In this document: one piece after another, positions 44,917 to 53,115 of the stretch | Layout: each line of letters begins with the position of its first letter | How positions within the stretch are numbered: position 1 is the first letter of the stretch | DNA from: a bacterium | GTDB lineage: Bacteria > Oederibacteriota > CAKKQC01 | Assembly (NCBI GenBank): GCA_919901855.1 | Contig: CAKKQC010000042.1 | Location: 124,001 to 188,000 of the forward strand | Length of the DNA: 64,000 bases | Direction of reading: 5' to 3' | Position numbers and translations under genes: made by a program | The notes under the pieces: generated by a model | What the model saw: only the letters and a program-made list of their open reading frames with translations | Told to the model about the DNA's origin: nothing | The model's database searches: none

Positions 44917-46233
44917 TTGGCGTCGGCTCCCGCGACCGCATCCTCCCCGTTGGCCCGCCTCTGGCGCGGCCGGATCTTCGGCGTCACCTGGCTCCTCTAC
45001 GCCGGGTTCTATCTCTGCCGCAAGAACTACGCGGTCGCCCAGCCGGTGATCATGAAGGAGTTCGGATGGGACGAGGCGGGAGTCGGCATAATCGTCACCG
45101 CGTACCTCACCGTGTACGCCATCGGCCAGTTCCTGAACGGCATTCTGGGCGACCGGTTCAGCGCCCGCCGCATCATCGCGGCGGGCCTCGCGCTGTCGGT
45201 CCTGGCCAACGTCCTCTTCGGCTGGACCGCGTCGATCGGGGTGATGGCCTTCCTCTGGGGGCTCAACGGGTTCGGCCAGTCGTCCGGGTGGCCGGGCATC
45301 GTGAAGACCCTGTCCGCGTGGTTCGGCGTCCGGGAGCGGGGGCGGGTGATGGCGTGGTGGTCCACGTGTTACCAGATCGGCGAAGTCGTCTCGTCCGCCC
45401 TCGCGGCCTGGCTCATCTCCCCGGGAGTCGTCGCGGCGTTCAACGGCGCGCTTCAGGCCACGGGCCGGGCCTGGCAGTACGCATTCTGGGTTCCCGCGCT
45501 GGCCCTGGCCGGCATCGGGGCGGTCTTCTTCTGGGGCCAGCGCAACAGCCCCGAAGATGCAGGTATATCCGGCCCCGCGTCTCCGCGCCCCGCGGCCAAG
45601 CCCGCCCGGCGGCGCGGCGATTCCGTCCGCTCCGAGCCTGGCATCGTCCTTGAAGTGCTCGGCGACCGCTACATCTGGACGCTCGGTTCCGTCTACTTCT
45701 GCGTCAAGTTCGTCCGGTACGCGTTCATGTTCTGGCTGAGCACGTACCTGGTGACCGTCCTCGGGTTTCGCCCCGACAAGGCCGGCTACATGAATATCGT
45801 GCTGCCGCTCGCGGGCTTCCTCGGCGCGGTCGCGGGGGGGTATGCGTCCGATTATCTGTTCGGCTCCCGCCGCGCTCCCGTCAGCGCCGTCATGCTGGTG
45901 GGACTGGCGGGGGCGATCTTCTTCTACAGCCGCGTCGCCGGGGACGCCTGGATGGGCCCGCTCGGGCTGGCGCTCATCGGGTTCATGACCTTCGGACCGG
46001 ACACGCTCGTGTCGGCGACCTCGGCCATGGACTTCGGCTCGCGGCGGGGAGCGGCCACGGCCGCGGGGTTCATCAACGGGTGCGGATCGGTGGGCGCCGC
46101 GATTCAGGGGGTCCTCGTCGGGTACCTCGCGCACCGCGCCGGCTGGCAGGCCGTCTTCTCGCTCTTGATCGTCCTTTCCCTCGTCGCGGCCGCCATCCAG
46201 GCGACGATGTGGAACGCCCGGGGAAAGAATTAG
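44917..46233 (+). CDS. OPA/MFS-family transporter
   Basis: A 438-residue, 12-helix transporter of the organophosphate:phosphate antiporter branch. The N-terminal YAGFYLCRKNYAVAQPVIMK, conserved loop GDRFSARRIIAAGL and SGWPGIVKTLSAWF match GlpT/UhpT-type proteins. A charged cytoplasmic loop (~215-240) separates the two halves. TTG 44917 lies 5 bases after the mttB stop and is the only early start. Co-transcription with mttB suggests it imports the methylated compound or a related substrate, though the family normally takes phosphate esters. Confidence 0.8.
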   Translation: MASAPATASSPLARLWRGRIFGVTWLLYAGFYLCRKNYAVAQPVIMKEFGWDEAGVGIIVTAYLTVYAIGQFLNGILGDRFSARRIIAAGLALSVLANVLFGWTASIGVMAFLWGLNGFGQSSGWPGIVKTLSAWFGVRERGRVMAWWSTCYQIGEVVSSALAAWLISPGVVAAFNGALQATGRAWQYAFWVPALALAGIGAVFFWGQRNSPEDAGISGPASPRPAAKPARRRGDSVRSEPGIVLEVLGDRYIWTLGSVYFCVKFVRYAFMFWLSTYLVTVLGFRPDKAGYMNIVLPLAGFLGAVAGGYASDYLFGSRRAPVSAVMLVGLAGAIFFYSRVAGDAWMGPLGLALIGFMTFGPDTLVSATSAMDFGSRRGAATAAGFINGCGSVGAAIQGVLVGYLAHRAGWQAVFSLLIVLSLVAAAIQATMWNARGKN

Positions 46234-46257
46234 CCGCCCGGGCGGGCCGGCCGGCTA
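46231..46257. terminator. Symmetric hairpin spanning two convergent stop codons
   Basis: TAGCCG (46231-46236) pairs with CGGCTA (46252-46257), and a perfect CCGCCCGGGCGG lies inside. The outer arms contain the stop codons of the converging transporter and methyltransferase genes. No T-run follows; a bidirectional terminator is likely. Confidence 0.45.
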
Positions 46258-46986
46258 CTTGAGCGTGCAGACGAAGAGCAGACCGCGCCGGGAGCGCGTC
46301 ATGCGCCTGAAACTGAGCCGGCCCCGCTCGTAGGTGACGAACCGGAACCCCAGCCGCCGGAGCATCCCCTCGATCACGCCATACCGGTACGACCGCTGGA
46401 GATGCTCCTCGTCGAACCGGCGCCAGAGCGGTCCCCGCTTCACGAACCCCGTGATCCCGATCCTTCCCAGCCGCGCCCTACGGTCGTAGGTCCCCTCCAC
46501 CACCAGCACCGATCCCGGATTCCGCTCGATGTCGGTGTGGTGCCAGAAGGCCTCGTGGGACTCGATCGTGTTCACGTCGAAGAGCAGGACGCCGCCGGGG
46601 GCGAGATGGCGCTTGGCCCGCGCCAGCGCCTGGCCGACGCCGCGCTCCGTCACTATGTAATTAAGGCTGTCGTACATGCAGGTGATGACGTCCCACCGGC
46701 CCGGCACCGCGAACCGGCGGGCGTCCTGACGCCGGAGCAGGGCCCGCGGCGCGTTGCGTCGGGCGAACGCGAGCTGGTGGGCCGAGAGGTCGATGCCCGC
46801 GGTCTCGTAGCCCGCGCGCGCCGCCAGCTTGAGCAGTCCGCCGGTCCCGCAGCAGAGATCCAGCCACCTCCGGCCGCGCGGGGCGCTGAGCCGCGCCAGC
46901 CGCAAGGTGGCGGGCCACACCCGGTCGGTCCACGGCGACCAGGCCCGGTCGTAGATCGCGGCGAAGTCCCGGCCGTACGCGCTCAT
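46255..46986 (-). CDS. Class I SAM-dependent methyltransferase
   Basis: A 243-residue Rossmann-fold methyltransferase. The SAM-binding motif WLDLCCGTGGLLKLAARAG is at ~42-60, with the acidic end AGIDLS, then ITCMYDSLNYIV as motif II. The substrate is unknown. It lies 4 bases after the hydroxyacid dehydrogenase gene, at the end of the isomerase-dehydrogenase-methyltransferase operon. Confidence 0.87.
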   Translation of the reverse strand: MSAYGRDFAAIYDRAWSPWTDRVWPATLRLARLSAPRGRRWLDLCCGTGGLLKLAARAGYETAGIDLSAHQLAFARRNAPRALLRRQDARRFAVPGRWDVITCMYDSLNYIVTERGVGQALARAKRHLAPGGVLLFDVNTIESHEAFWHHTDIERNPGSVLVVEGTYDRRARLGRIGITGFVKRGPLWRRFDEEHLQRSYRYGVIEGMLRRLGFRFVTYERGRLSFRRMTRSRRGLLFVCTLK

Positions 46987-46990
46987 GGCG

Positions 46991-47992
46991 TCAGGCCATC
47001 TTCGCGAGGTCTTCGCGCCGGACCGGGTGCAGCGGCGGCTCCCCGGCGAAGAATCGGCGGAGCTCCTCCGCCGCCGTGGCGCCCAGCTCGAGCCGGCCCC
47101 GGCCGACCGAGCCCGCGATGTGCGGCGTGAGGGTGAGGTTCGGACACCCCAGCAGGATGGAGCCCGGCTGCGGCGGCTCGGGGTCGGTCACGTCGAGGAT
47201 GGCCCAGATCCGCCGGCGCTTGAGTTCGGCCACGAGGGCCGCCTCGTCGATCAGGAGCCCGCGCGCGGTGTTCACGAGCAGGGCACCGTCCCGCATCGAC
47301 GCCAGCCGCGCGGCGTTCACGATGTGCGTGGTCGCGGGCAGCGGCGGTGCATGGAGGCTGACCACGTCCGCGCGGGAAAACAGCTCGTCCAGCTCCACCT
47401 TCTCCGCCCCCAACGCCTTCGCCGCCGCCGCGTCCACGAAGGGATCGCTGAGCAGGACCCGGGCTCCGAAAACGGGGAGGAGCTTGAGGACCTCGCGCCC
47501 CACGGACCCCGCGCCCACGAGGCCGACCGTGGACCCGCGGAGCTCGTCGGGGCCCCTGTGCCCCTTGAGTCCCCACCATCCGCCCGCCGCCACCTGGGGG
47601 CTGAGCTCGAACACGTTCTTGCGCCCCATGATCATCATCGCCACCGCGAATTGCGCCACCGCCACCGCGATTACGGGAGACGCGGTCGTGACTGTGATCC
47701 CGCGCGCCCACAGCGCGTCCGAGACGAACGGCTTCACGGTCCCCGCCGAGTGCGCCAGGATCCTGATCCTGGGCGCCTTAGCCAGGAGCTCGGCCGTCAG
47801 CGCCGGGCTGCCCCACCCGGTCATGACGCCGTCGGCCCCGGCGAGCAACGCCTCGGCCTCGGCGCCTTTCACGTCCCCCGGACCTTTGGGCAGGACAACG
47901 TCGGCCCAGCCCCGCATCGAGTCGATGGTCGCCGGGTCGAGCACCTGCGCGCGGGTCCCCTCGGATATGGGTATCGCGACTATGGGCTTCAT
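46991..47992 (-). CDS. D-isomer-specific 2-hydroxyacid dehydrogenase
   Basis: A 333-residue NAD(P)-dependent enzyme. The dinucleotide site is GLVGAGSVGREVLKLLPVFG, and the catalytic His is in TLTPHIAGSVGRG; the conserved Arg and Glu lie in VNTARGLLIDEAALV. The family covers phosphoglycerate, lactate, glyoxylate and sugar-acid dehydrogenases. The overlap with the isomerase/epimerase gene (ATGA) suggests a sugar-acid route. Confidence 0.88.
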   Translation of the reverse strand: MKPIVAIPISEGTRAQVLDPATIDSMRGWADVVLPKGPGDVKGAEAEALLAGADGVMTGWGSPALTAELLAKAPRIRILAHSAGTVKPFVSDALWARGITVTTASPVIAVAVAQFAVAMMIMGRKNVFELSPQVAAGGWWGLKGHRGPDELRGSTVGLVGAGSVGREVLKLLPVFGARVLLSDPFVDAAAAKALGAEKVELDELFSRADVVSLHAPPLPATTHIVNAARLASMRDGALLVNTARGLLIDEAALVAELKRRRIWAILDVTDPEPPQPGSILLGCPNLTLTPHIAGSVGRGRLELGATAAEELRRFFAGEPPLHPVRREDLAKMA

Positions 47993-48822
47993 GACGCCCA
48001 GACCTCGTCGCGCAGCGCCCGGATCTTCTCGAACTCGTGCCGCGCGATCGCCTCCTCGTTCATGGTCGCGTCCGCGGGCCGGTGGCATTCGGCAGAAAGG
48101 TACCCCCGGTATCCGTGTGCCTTCAACGCCAGAAAAACCTTCCGGTAGTCCACCTGGCCCTCCTCCATGAGGAGGTCGATCCGGTCGCCCTCCCGGTTGC
48201 ATTGCTTGACCTGCACGTTCCGGATCCGGTCCCCGAATGCCGCCACCGCCGCCTCGCCGTAGCCGTCGTCCACGCGGTAGATATTCCCGGGGTCGTAGTT
48301 GAGCCCCACGTTCTTCCGCCCGACGGCCTCGAGTACCCGGAGGGTCCCCGCGACCGTCGCGATCATGCTGAGGTTGTTCTCGAGCACGACGTCCTTGCCC
48401 AGCGGCTCCGCGAGGTCCGCGCACCGGCGTGTCCACTCGGCGAAACGCCGCATCTCCTCCTCCGTCGCCGCCCTGTCGTGACCCAGGTACTTCGGGTTCA
48501 CGCGGATCAGGGCGCAGTCGAGGACGACCGCCATCTCGAGGTATCTCTTGAACAGGTCGATCTGCGCTTCGCATTCGGCGTCCGCCTTCGCTTCGAACTC
48601 GCCCACGTAGGTGTCGAGCACGACGATCCCGACCCCGAGCTGCTTCGCGAGGTTGCCGCACGCGCGGACCGCCGGGATCGGCGTCCTGGGAGGCAGGTGC
48701 CGGTCGATGCCGAAGAGCTCGACGCCACGATACCCGATCTCGTGGGCCTTCGTGATGACGCCGAGGAGGTCCGACTTCGAGAGGATCTTGGAGCAGAGGC
48801 AGAGGGGCGGAACCTTCGCCAT
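47989..48822 (-). CDS. Sugar phosphate isomerase/epimerase-type TIM-barrel protein
   Basis: A 277-residue AP endonuclease 2-like barrel. Metal-site blocks are visible: KDVVLENNLSM, GLNYDPGNIYRVD, VQVKQCNREGDR and LSAECHRPAD. Related enzymes isomerise or epimerise keto sugars and inosose. It differs from the window's other member (12205-13032), sharing only the fold-level motifs. TATGAT lies 9 bases before the ATG. First gene of its operon. Confidence 0.85.
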   Translation of the reverse strand: MAKVPPLCLCSKILSKSDLLGVITKAHEIGYRGVELFGIDRHLPPRTPIPAVRACGNLAKQLGVGIVVLDTYVGEFEAKADAECEAQIDLFKRYLEMAVVLDCALIRVNPKYLGHDRAATEEEMRRFAEWTRRCADLAEPLGKDVVLENNLSMIATVAGTLRVLEAVGRKNVGLNYDPGNIYRVDDGYGEAAVAAFGDRIRNVQVKQCNREGDRIDLLMEEGQVDYRKVFLALKAHGYRGYLSAECHRPADATMNEEAIARHEFEKIRALRDEVWAS

Positions 48823-48831
48823 CGGAGCTCC

Positions 48832-48837
48832 ATCATA
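48832..48837 (-). promoter_or_regulatory. -10 element of the isomerase-dehydrogenase operon
   Basis: TATGAT on the minus strand, 9 nt before the ATG at 48822. Confidence 0.5.
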
Positions 48838-48843
48838 CGATGC

Positions 48844-48864
48844 CGCGACGCCGCAGGCGTCGCG
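48844..48864 (-). terminator. GC-rich hairpin (downstream of the glycosyltransferase-like gene)
   Basis: CGCGACGCC and GGCGTCGCG form a 9-base stem with a GCA loop. It is the second of two hairpins between the stop at 48905 and the next promoter. Confidence 0.4.
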
Positions 48865-48868
48865 TGGC

Positions 48869-48895
48869 GGGTCCGTCCTCGGACACGGCGGACCC
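48869..48895 (-). terminator. Hairpin after the polysaccharide membrane protein
   Basis: GGGTCCG (48869-48875) pairs with CGGACCC (48889-48895), starting 10 bases after the stop of the gene at 48905-51247. Probable transcription end, without a T-run. Confidence 0.4.
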
Positions 48896-48904
48896 GGAAA
48901 ACCG

Positions 48905-51247
48905 TCAGCGCCCACCGGTCCCCTTCGGCACGATCCAACCCGCCGCCAGCGCCGCCCGCCGCCGCTCCGCCGCCTCCGCTCTCCGCCCCTCGAGCTCGGC
49001 CACCCGGGCCATCCGGTCCTGGAGGATCGCCAGCCCTCCGTAGCTCCGCGTCCAGGCCCGGTACGCCGTCGCGGCCGCCCCGACCTTGCCCTCGCCCAGG
49101 GCGCGGTCCCCGGCCCACGTCAGGACCCCCGCGCCCGGAAGGAACGGAAGCCGCCGCGAGAACGAGGCGTCGTACGGCTCGCGGCGCGGGAGCCGCAGGA
49201 ACTCGAACGCGTACCCGCCGTGGAGCCCCTCGCGCGAGTCCGCTTCCCGCACGGCGACGGGCCTCGCGTAGGCGCGCCAGAACGCCTCGACGCGCGCCGC
49301 CGTCGCGGGCGCGAACCGCATCCGCTCGTCCTTCGCCGCGGCGCTCTCGTCCGGCCAGCGCGTCGAGTAGATCATGTGCGTGAACCCGCGCTGACGGATG
49401 CGGACCCGCAACCGGAGCGGGCCTGACGAGGCCTCGGCGGCCCGCCAGAGCCACGGGCTGGACCCGTTCTCGTAGTCGTTGAAGACCCGGCCGCCGAGGT
49501 AGTAGCTGGTGTCGTCGCCGAGGACGTAGACCGTGCCGCGGTGCGGAGCTGCGCGCTCGAGGTCCTTCCGGAGCGGATAGTGGACGGACTTGGGCGGAAG
49601 CCCGTAGTGCAGGTAGTATTCGGGCGTCACGATCCCGAACGCGACATCGCGGGGGCCGAACCGGAAGGTGCCCGCGATGAAGCTGAGCAGGGCGACCACG
49701 AACACGGTGAAGCAGAGGACGCCGCGCACCAGGGACCGGTGGGCCCCGGACAGCGCCCCCAGCACGCCCACGAGCCCCGTCGTCCACATCCCCGCGAGCC
49801 CCATGACGTAGTGCGGCGAGATGCCGCCGAAGAGCGTGAACCAGAGCACGGAGCTGCCCGCCGCGAAAGCCACGAGCATGCGCACCGCCGGCGCGAGCGC
49901 GTCGAAGTAGAGCACGGCCGGCAGGGCGAGGACGGGGAGGGCCGGCCCCGGGTGCTCCCAGAACCCCCCGTGCGCGCCCATGAAGTTCACGGGCACCCAG
50001 AGCAGGGTGTCGGGCTTCGCCAGCCATGCCCGCTGGATTTCGCCCATGAACTGGTAGTAGGCCTTGAGTTCGTATTTCGAACTGCTGTCGAGAGTGTGGA
50101 ATCCGAACTTCGCCAGGTACGGAGAGAACGGATCGCCCGTCCACATCCAGCGCACGCCGGCCCAGCCCGCGAGCGGGACCGCGAACAGCGCGAGGAGGCT
50201 CCAGCGGCGCCGCACGAGCGCCGCCCCCCACGCGCCGCGGTCCTCACGAACGGCCGTGAGCGCCGCCAGTCCGGCCAGCCCGAAGACGGCCGTGTACTTC
50301 GCCGAGAACGCGAGCGCGAGCAGGACCACGCCCTCGCGCAGCCGGGCCGCGCGACCGCCCTGCCGGGTCATCACCGCCTCGACGGCCAGCAGGACCGGCA
50401 GCCAGCACCCGTGCTCGCCGAACGCGGAGGCCGTGATCAGCATGAGCCCCGGCGCCGCCACCGCCAGCCCGAGCGCAAGCCCGAGATCGGCGGTCCCCAA
50501 CCCGGCGAGCCGCCCGATGCGGGCCATGGCGAGCAGGCTCCCGAGCCCGAGGGCGACGTTCACCGCCCGCGCGGCGAGGTCGCCCCCGAGCGCGAGCGCC
50601 GCCGCGTTCAGCATGTGCTGGGTGCCCATGTAGGACCAGAAGAAGTAGCGCTCGACGAAGACGAACTTGTGCACGAGCAGGAACTGCCGGGGCAGGAAGA
50701 GGTGGTAGCGCATGGCGTCCTGGAACACCTCGGGGGCGAGGCAGATGAGGAGCAGGAGCCAGCCCAGGAGCGCCGCCGGCCACGCGAACTCCCGGACCCG
50801 CCACAACGGCCCCGTCCCGGCCCTATATGCCCGCCGCCGGACGAGAACGACGGTCCCCCACGCGGCCGCCGGCACGATCACGGCCGCCATGACGGGAACG
50901 AACCAGCACCCCGTCAGCCCCAGCCCGAGAAGCGCGAGCGCGACGGCGCTCCAGCCGGCGACGAGGTCGCGCCCGATCGGGCCGGGGGCCAGCCGCAGCC
51001 AGCGGGCCACCGCCCGCCCCGTCCCCGCCCCCGCGGCCGCGAGCACGGCGAGCGCGGCCGCGAACCCGGCCGTCCGGACCAGGAAGTAACCGAGGTGGGG
51101 CGCCGAGGTCGCGCCGAACCACGGGAGGCCCCACTTCACGATCTTGGGCATGAACCAGACTTTGAGCGACCAGACGTACCAGCCGGTGACGATCACGGCC
51201 CAGTATGGGACCGCCCGCTTCGCGAGGCCGCCGGCCGAGATGCTCAC
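48905..51247 (-). CDS. Large polytopic membrane protein, glycosyltransferase (GT-C)-like
   Basis: A 780-residue protein with about twelve hydrophobic segments in the first ~570 residues and a soluble C-terminal part. FRYHLFLPRQFLLVHKF-type text near 230 and YMGTQHMLNAAALALGG resemble dolichyl-phosphate-mannose-type (GT-C) polysaccharide enzymes, but no catalytic motif is certain. Late residues (EGLHGGYAFEFLRLPRREPY) are globular. GTG 51247 overlaps the methyltransferase stop. A role in surface-glycan synthesis is inferred from context. Confidence 0.7.
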   Translation of the reverse strand: MSISAGGLAKRAVPYWAVIVTGWYVWSLKVWFMPKIVKWGLPWFGATSAPHLGYFLVRTAGFAAALAVLAAAGAGTGRAVARWLRLAPGPIGRDLVAGWSAVALALLGLGLTGCWFVPVMAAVIVPAAAWGTVVLVRRRAYRAGTGPLWRVREFAWPAALLGWLLLLICLAPEVFQDAMRYHLFLPRQFLLVHKFVFVERYFFWSYMGTQHMLNAAALALGGDLAARAVNVALGLGSLLAMARIGRLAGLGTADLGLALGLAVAAPGLMLITASAFGEHGCWLPVLLAVEAVMTRQGGRAARLREGVVLLALAFSAKYTAVFGLAGLAALTAVREDRGAWGAALVRRRWSLLALFAVPLAGWAGVRWMWTGDPFSPYLAKFGFHTLDSSSKYELKAYYQFMGEIQRAWLAKPDTLLWVPVNFMGAHGGFWEHPGPALPVLALPAVLYFDALAPAVRMLVAFAAGSSVLWFTLFGGISPHYVMGLAGMWTTGLVGVLGALSGAHRSLVRGVLCFTVFVVALLSFIAGTFRFGPRDVAFGIVTPEYYLHYGLPPKSVHYPLRKDLERAAPHRGTVYVLGDDTSYYLGGRVFNDYENGSSPWLWRAAEASSGPLRLRVRIRQRGFTHMIYSTRWPDESAAAKDERMRFAPATAARVEAFWRAYARPVAVREADSREGLHGGYAFEFLRLPRREPYDASFSRRLPFLPGAGVLTWAGDRALGEGKVGAAATAYRAWTRSYGGLAILQDRMARVAELEGRRAEAAERRRAALAAGWIVPKGTGGR

Positions 51248-52284
51248 GGAAGCCGGTCCCGGGTGCCCGAGAACACGACCAGCCCGCCCTGGTTCCGGAA
51301 CCAGGGCACCCGGCCGGCCACGGCGTTCGTGGCCCGCATGAGCCGCCCCGCGCCGGCGGCCGAAAGCAGGTTGAAGAGGTGCGGCGGCAGGAAGACCTCC
51401 GTCCACACGCGCGGCGACACGCCGACGCCCGTTAGCCACGAGGCCAACACGTCCCGGGACACGACACCCCGGGCCGGGTACGACTTCGCCACCCAGCTCT
51501 TCCGCACGGACATGAGGAGGTCGAACCAGGGACGGAACGCGCTCCGGTTGTTCTCCTCCCCCATAACGCATCCTCCCGGCGCCAGGATGCGGACGGCTTC
51601 CGCGATCGCGTGCTGCGGAGCAGCCAGGTAACTCAGGACGCCGGCGAAGAGCGCCCCATCGGCGACGCCCATCCGGACCGGCAGGTTCCCGGCGTCCGCG
51701 ACGAGATGGAGGACGGACCCCGCCGTCCCCGCCGCCTTCGCCATGGCGACGCGGGTCATCTCCTCGGACAGGTCGACGCTCAGGAGCACGCGGCAGCGTC
51801 CCGCCAGCCGGGAACAGAACCGGCCCGTGCCCGCGCCGATCTCGACCAGCACCCCGCCCGTCCGGCAGGTCCGCTCGACCATGTCCAGGAAGATCCGGTC
51901 GAAGGCGTTCCAGAACGGCGAGTCCGCGATCCGGTGGTCGTAGACCGTGGCCTGGCCGCGAAAGAACCGGATCTGGTCCATCTTCAGTGCGTCGGTCGCG
52001 GACGGCGGGGCTGGAGGCCCCGCGGCCCGGCTCCACCCGTCCCAGCGCGAGCGGAACCGCGCCGCGAACGCCCCGGTCCGGTCGGGATCGCGCAGCGGCG
52101 GCAGGAGCAGTTCGGGCAGGCGGTCCTCGACGCGGTACCAGCCGCGGCACCGGTCGCACACGAGGACGCCGTGGACCAGCCCCAAGCCGTCGCGCTCGAA
52201 GGGCACCGTCTCGAACGCGCCCTCCCGGCAGGCGGGGCAGATCAGGTACTCCCGGACCGCCGCGTCGTCCAGCGGATGCGTCAT
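51244..52284 (-). CDS. SAM-dependent methyltransferase with zinc-ribbon-like N-terminus
   Basis: A 346-residue protein. The N-terminus (EYLICPACREGAFET, then VLVCDRCRGWYRVEDRLPELL) is a Trm112-like Cys4 zinc-binding module. The SAM motif VLVEIGAGTGRFCSRLAG follows at ~145, with VDLSEEMTR and the motif GVLSYLAAPQHAI. This fusion is frequent in polysaccharide clusters. ATG 52284 is chosen with TATGCT 7 bases upstream; an ATG four codons further up is possible. Confidence 0.85.
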   Translation of the reverse strand: MTHPLDDAAVREYLICPACREGAFETVPFERDGLGLVHGVLVCDRCRGWYRVEDRLPELLLPPLRDPDRTGAFAARFRSRWDGWSRAAGPPAPPSATDALKMDQIRFFRGQATVYDHRIADSPFWNAFDRIFLDMVERTCRTGGVLVEIGAGTGRFCSRLAGRCRVLLSVDLSEEMTRVAMAKAAGTAGSVLHLVADAGNLPVRMGVADGALFAGVLSYLAAPQHAIAEAVRILAPGGCVMGEENNRSAFRPWFDLLMSVRKSWVAKSYPARGVVSRDVLASWLTGVGVSPRVWTEVFLPPHLFNLLSAAGAGRLMRATNAVAGRVPWFRNQGGLVVFSGTRDRLP

Positions 52285-52291
52285 CGCCCAA

Positions 52292-52297
52292 AGCATA
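52292..52297 (-). promoter_or_regulatory. -10 element of the methyltransferase operon
   Basis: TATGCT on the minus strand, 7 nt before the ATG at 52284. Divergent partner of TACTAT at 52321 in a 48-base gap. Confidence 0.5.
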
Positions 52298-52320
52298 GCA
52301 CAGGGCGCGCGCGAACCCGT

Positions 52321-52326
52321 TACTAT
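52321..52326 (+). promoter_or_regulatory. -10 element of the glycosyltransferase operon
   Basis: TACTAT, 6 nt before the GTG at 52333. Confidence 0.5.
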
Positions 52327-52332
52327 ATTGGC

Positions 52333-53115
52333 GTGGAAGCGCGTGCGGCACCTGGCGGGAAGTCCGTGGACCTGAGTCTCGTGCTCGCCTGCTACAACGA
52401 GGAGCCCTGGCTGGCGGACTCGGTCCGGGAGATCGTCCGCGTCCTCGACTTCTCGCCGCTGACCTACGAGCTCATCCTCGTGGACGACGCCAGCCGGGAC
52501 CGGACGCGCGACGTCATCGGCGGACTGGCCGCCGCCCATCCGCACACGGCCATCCGCACCGTGTTCCACGAGCACAACTCCGGCCGCGGCGGCGCGGTCG
52601 CCGACGGCATGCGCGCCGCGACGGGCGGGATCGTCGGGTTCCTCGACGTCGATCTCGAGGTGCATCCCCGCCATATCCCCGCGTGCTGCCTGGCCATCCG
52701 GCAGGGCGCCCAGGTAGCCGTCGGGGCCCGGGTCTTCGCCCTCGTCCCCCGGGGCCTGCTGCGCCAGTTCCTGAGCTGGGGCTACGCCGGACTCGTGCAC
52801 GCCCTCCTGCCGGCCGGCGGCATCCGCGACACGGAAGCGGGATGCAAGTTCTTTCGCCGCGACGCCATCCTCCCGGTACTCGACCTCGTCCGGGACCGCG
52901 GCTGGTTCTGGGACACCGAGATCATGATCCGGTGCCGGCTGGCCGGCCTCGTCATCGCCAACGTGCCCTGCATCTACGTCCGGAACCCGGTCAAGCCGTC
53001 GTCGGTGAGCCTCGGCCGGGACATAGTCGAAAGCCTGTGGAAGCTCCTGGCGTTCAGGCGGGAGTTGCGCCGGTCCGGCCTGCTCCGGGGCCGGCGGGCC
53101 CCGTCGCCCGTATGA
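52333..53115 (+). CDS. Family 2 glycosyltransferase
   Basis: A 260-residue GT-A enzyme, DPM/GtrB-like. SLVLACYNEEPWLADSV is the nucleotide-sugar site, LILVDDASRDRT and GIVGFLDVDLEVHP (the DxD-like motif) follow, and GIRDTEAGCKFFRRDAI is the acceptor loop. No transmembrane tail is visible. It would move a sugar from a nucleotide donor to a lipid or glycan. GTG follows the -10 element by 6 bases; the stop overlaps the aminotransferase as ATGA. Confidence 0.9.
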   Translation: MEARAAPGGKSVDLSLVLACYNEEPWLADSVREIVRVLDFSPLTYELILVDDASRDRTRDVIGGLAAAHPHTAIRTVFHEHNSGRGGAVADGMRAATGGIVGFLDVDLEVHPRHIPACCLAIRQGAQVAVGARVFALVPRGLLRQFLSWGYAGLVHALLPAGGIRDTEAGCKFFRRDAILPVLDLVRDRGWFWDTEIMIRCRLAGLVIANVPCIYVRNPVKPSSVSLGRDIVESLWKLLAFRRELRRSGLLRGRRAPSPV

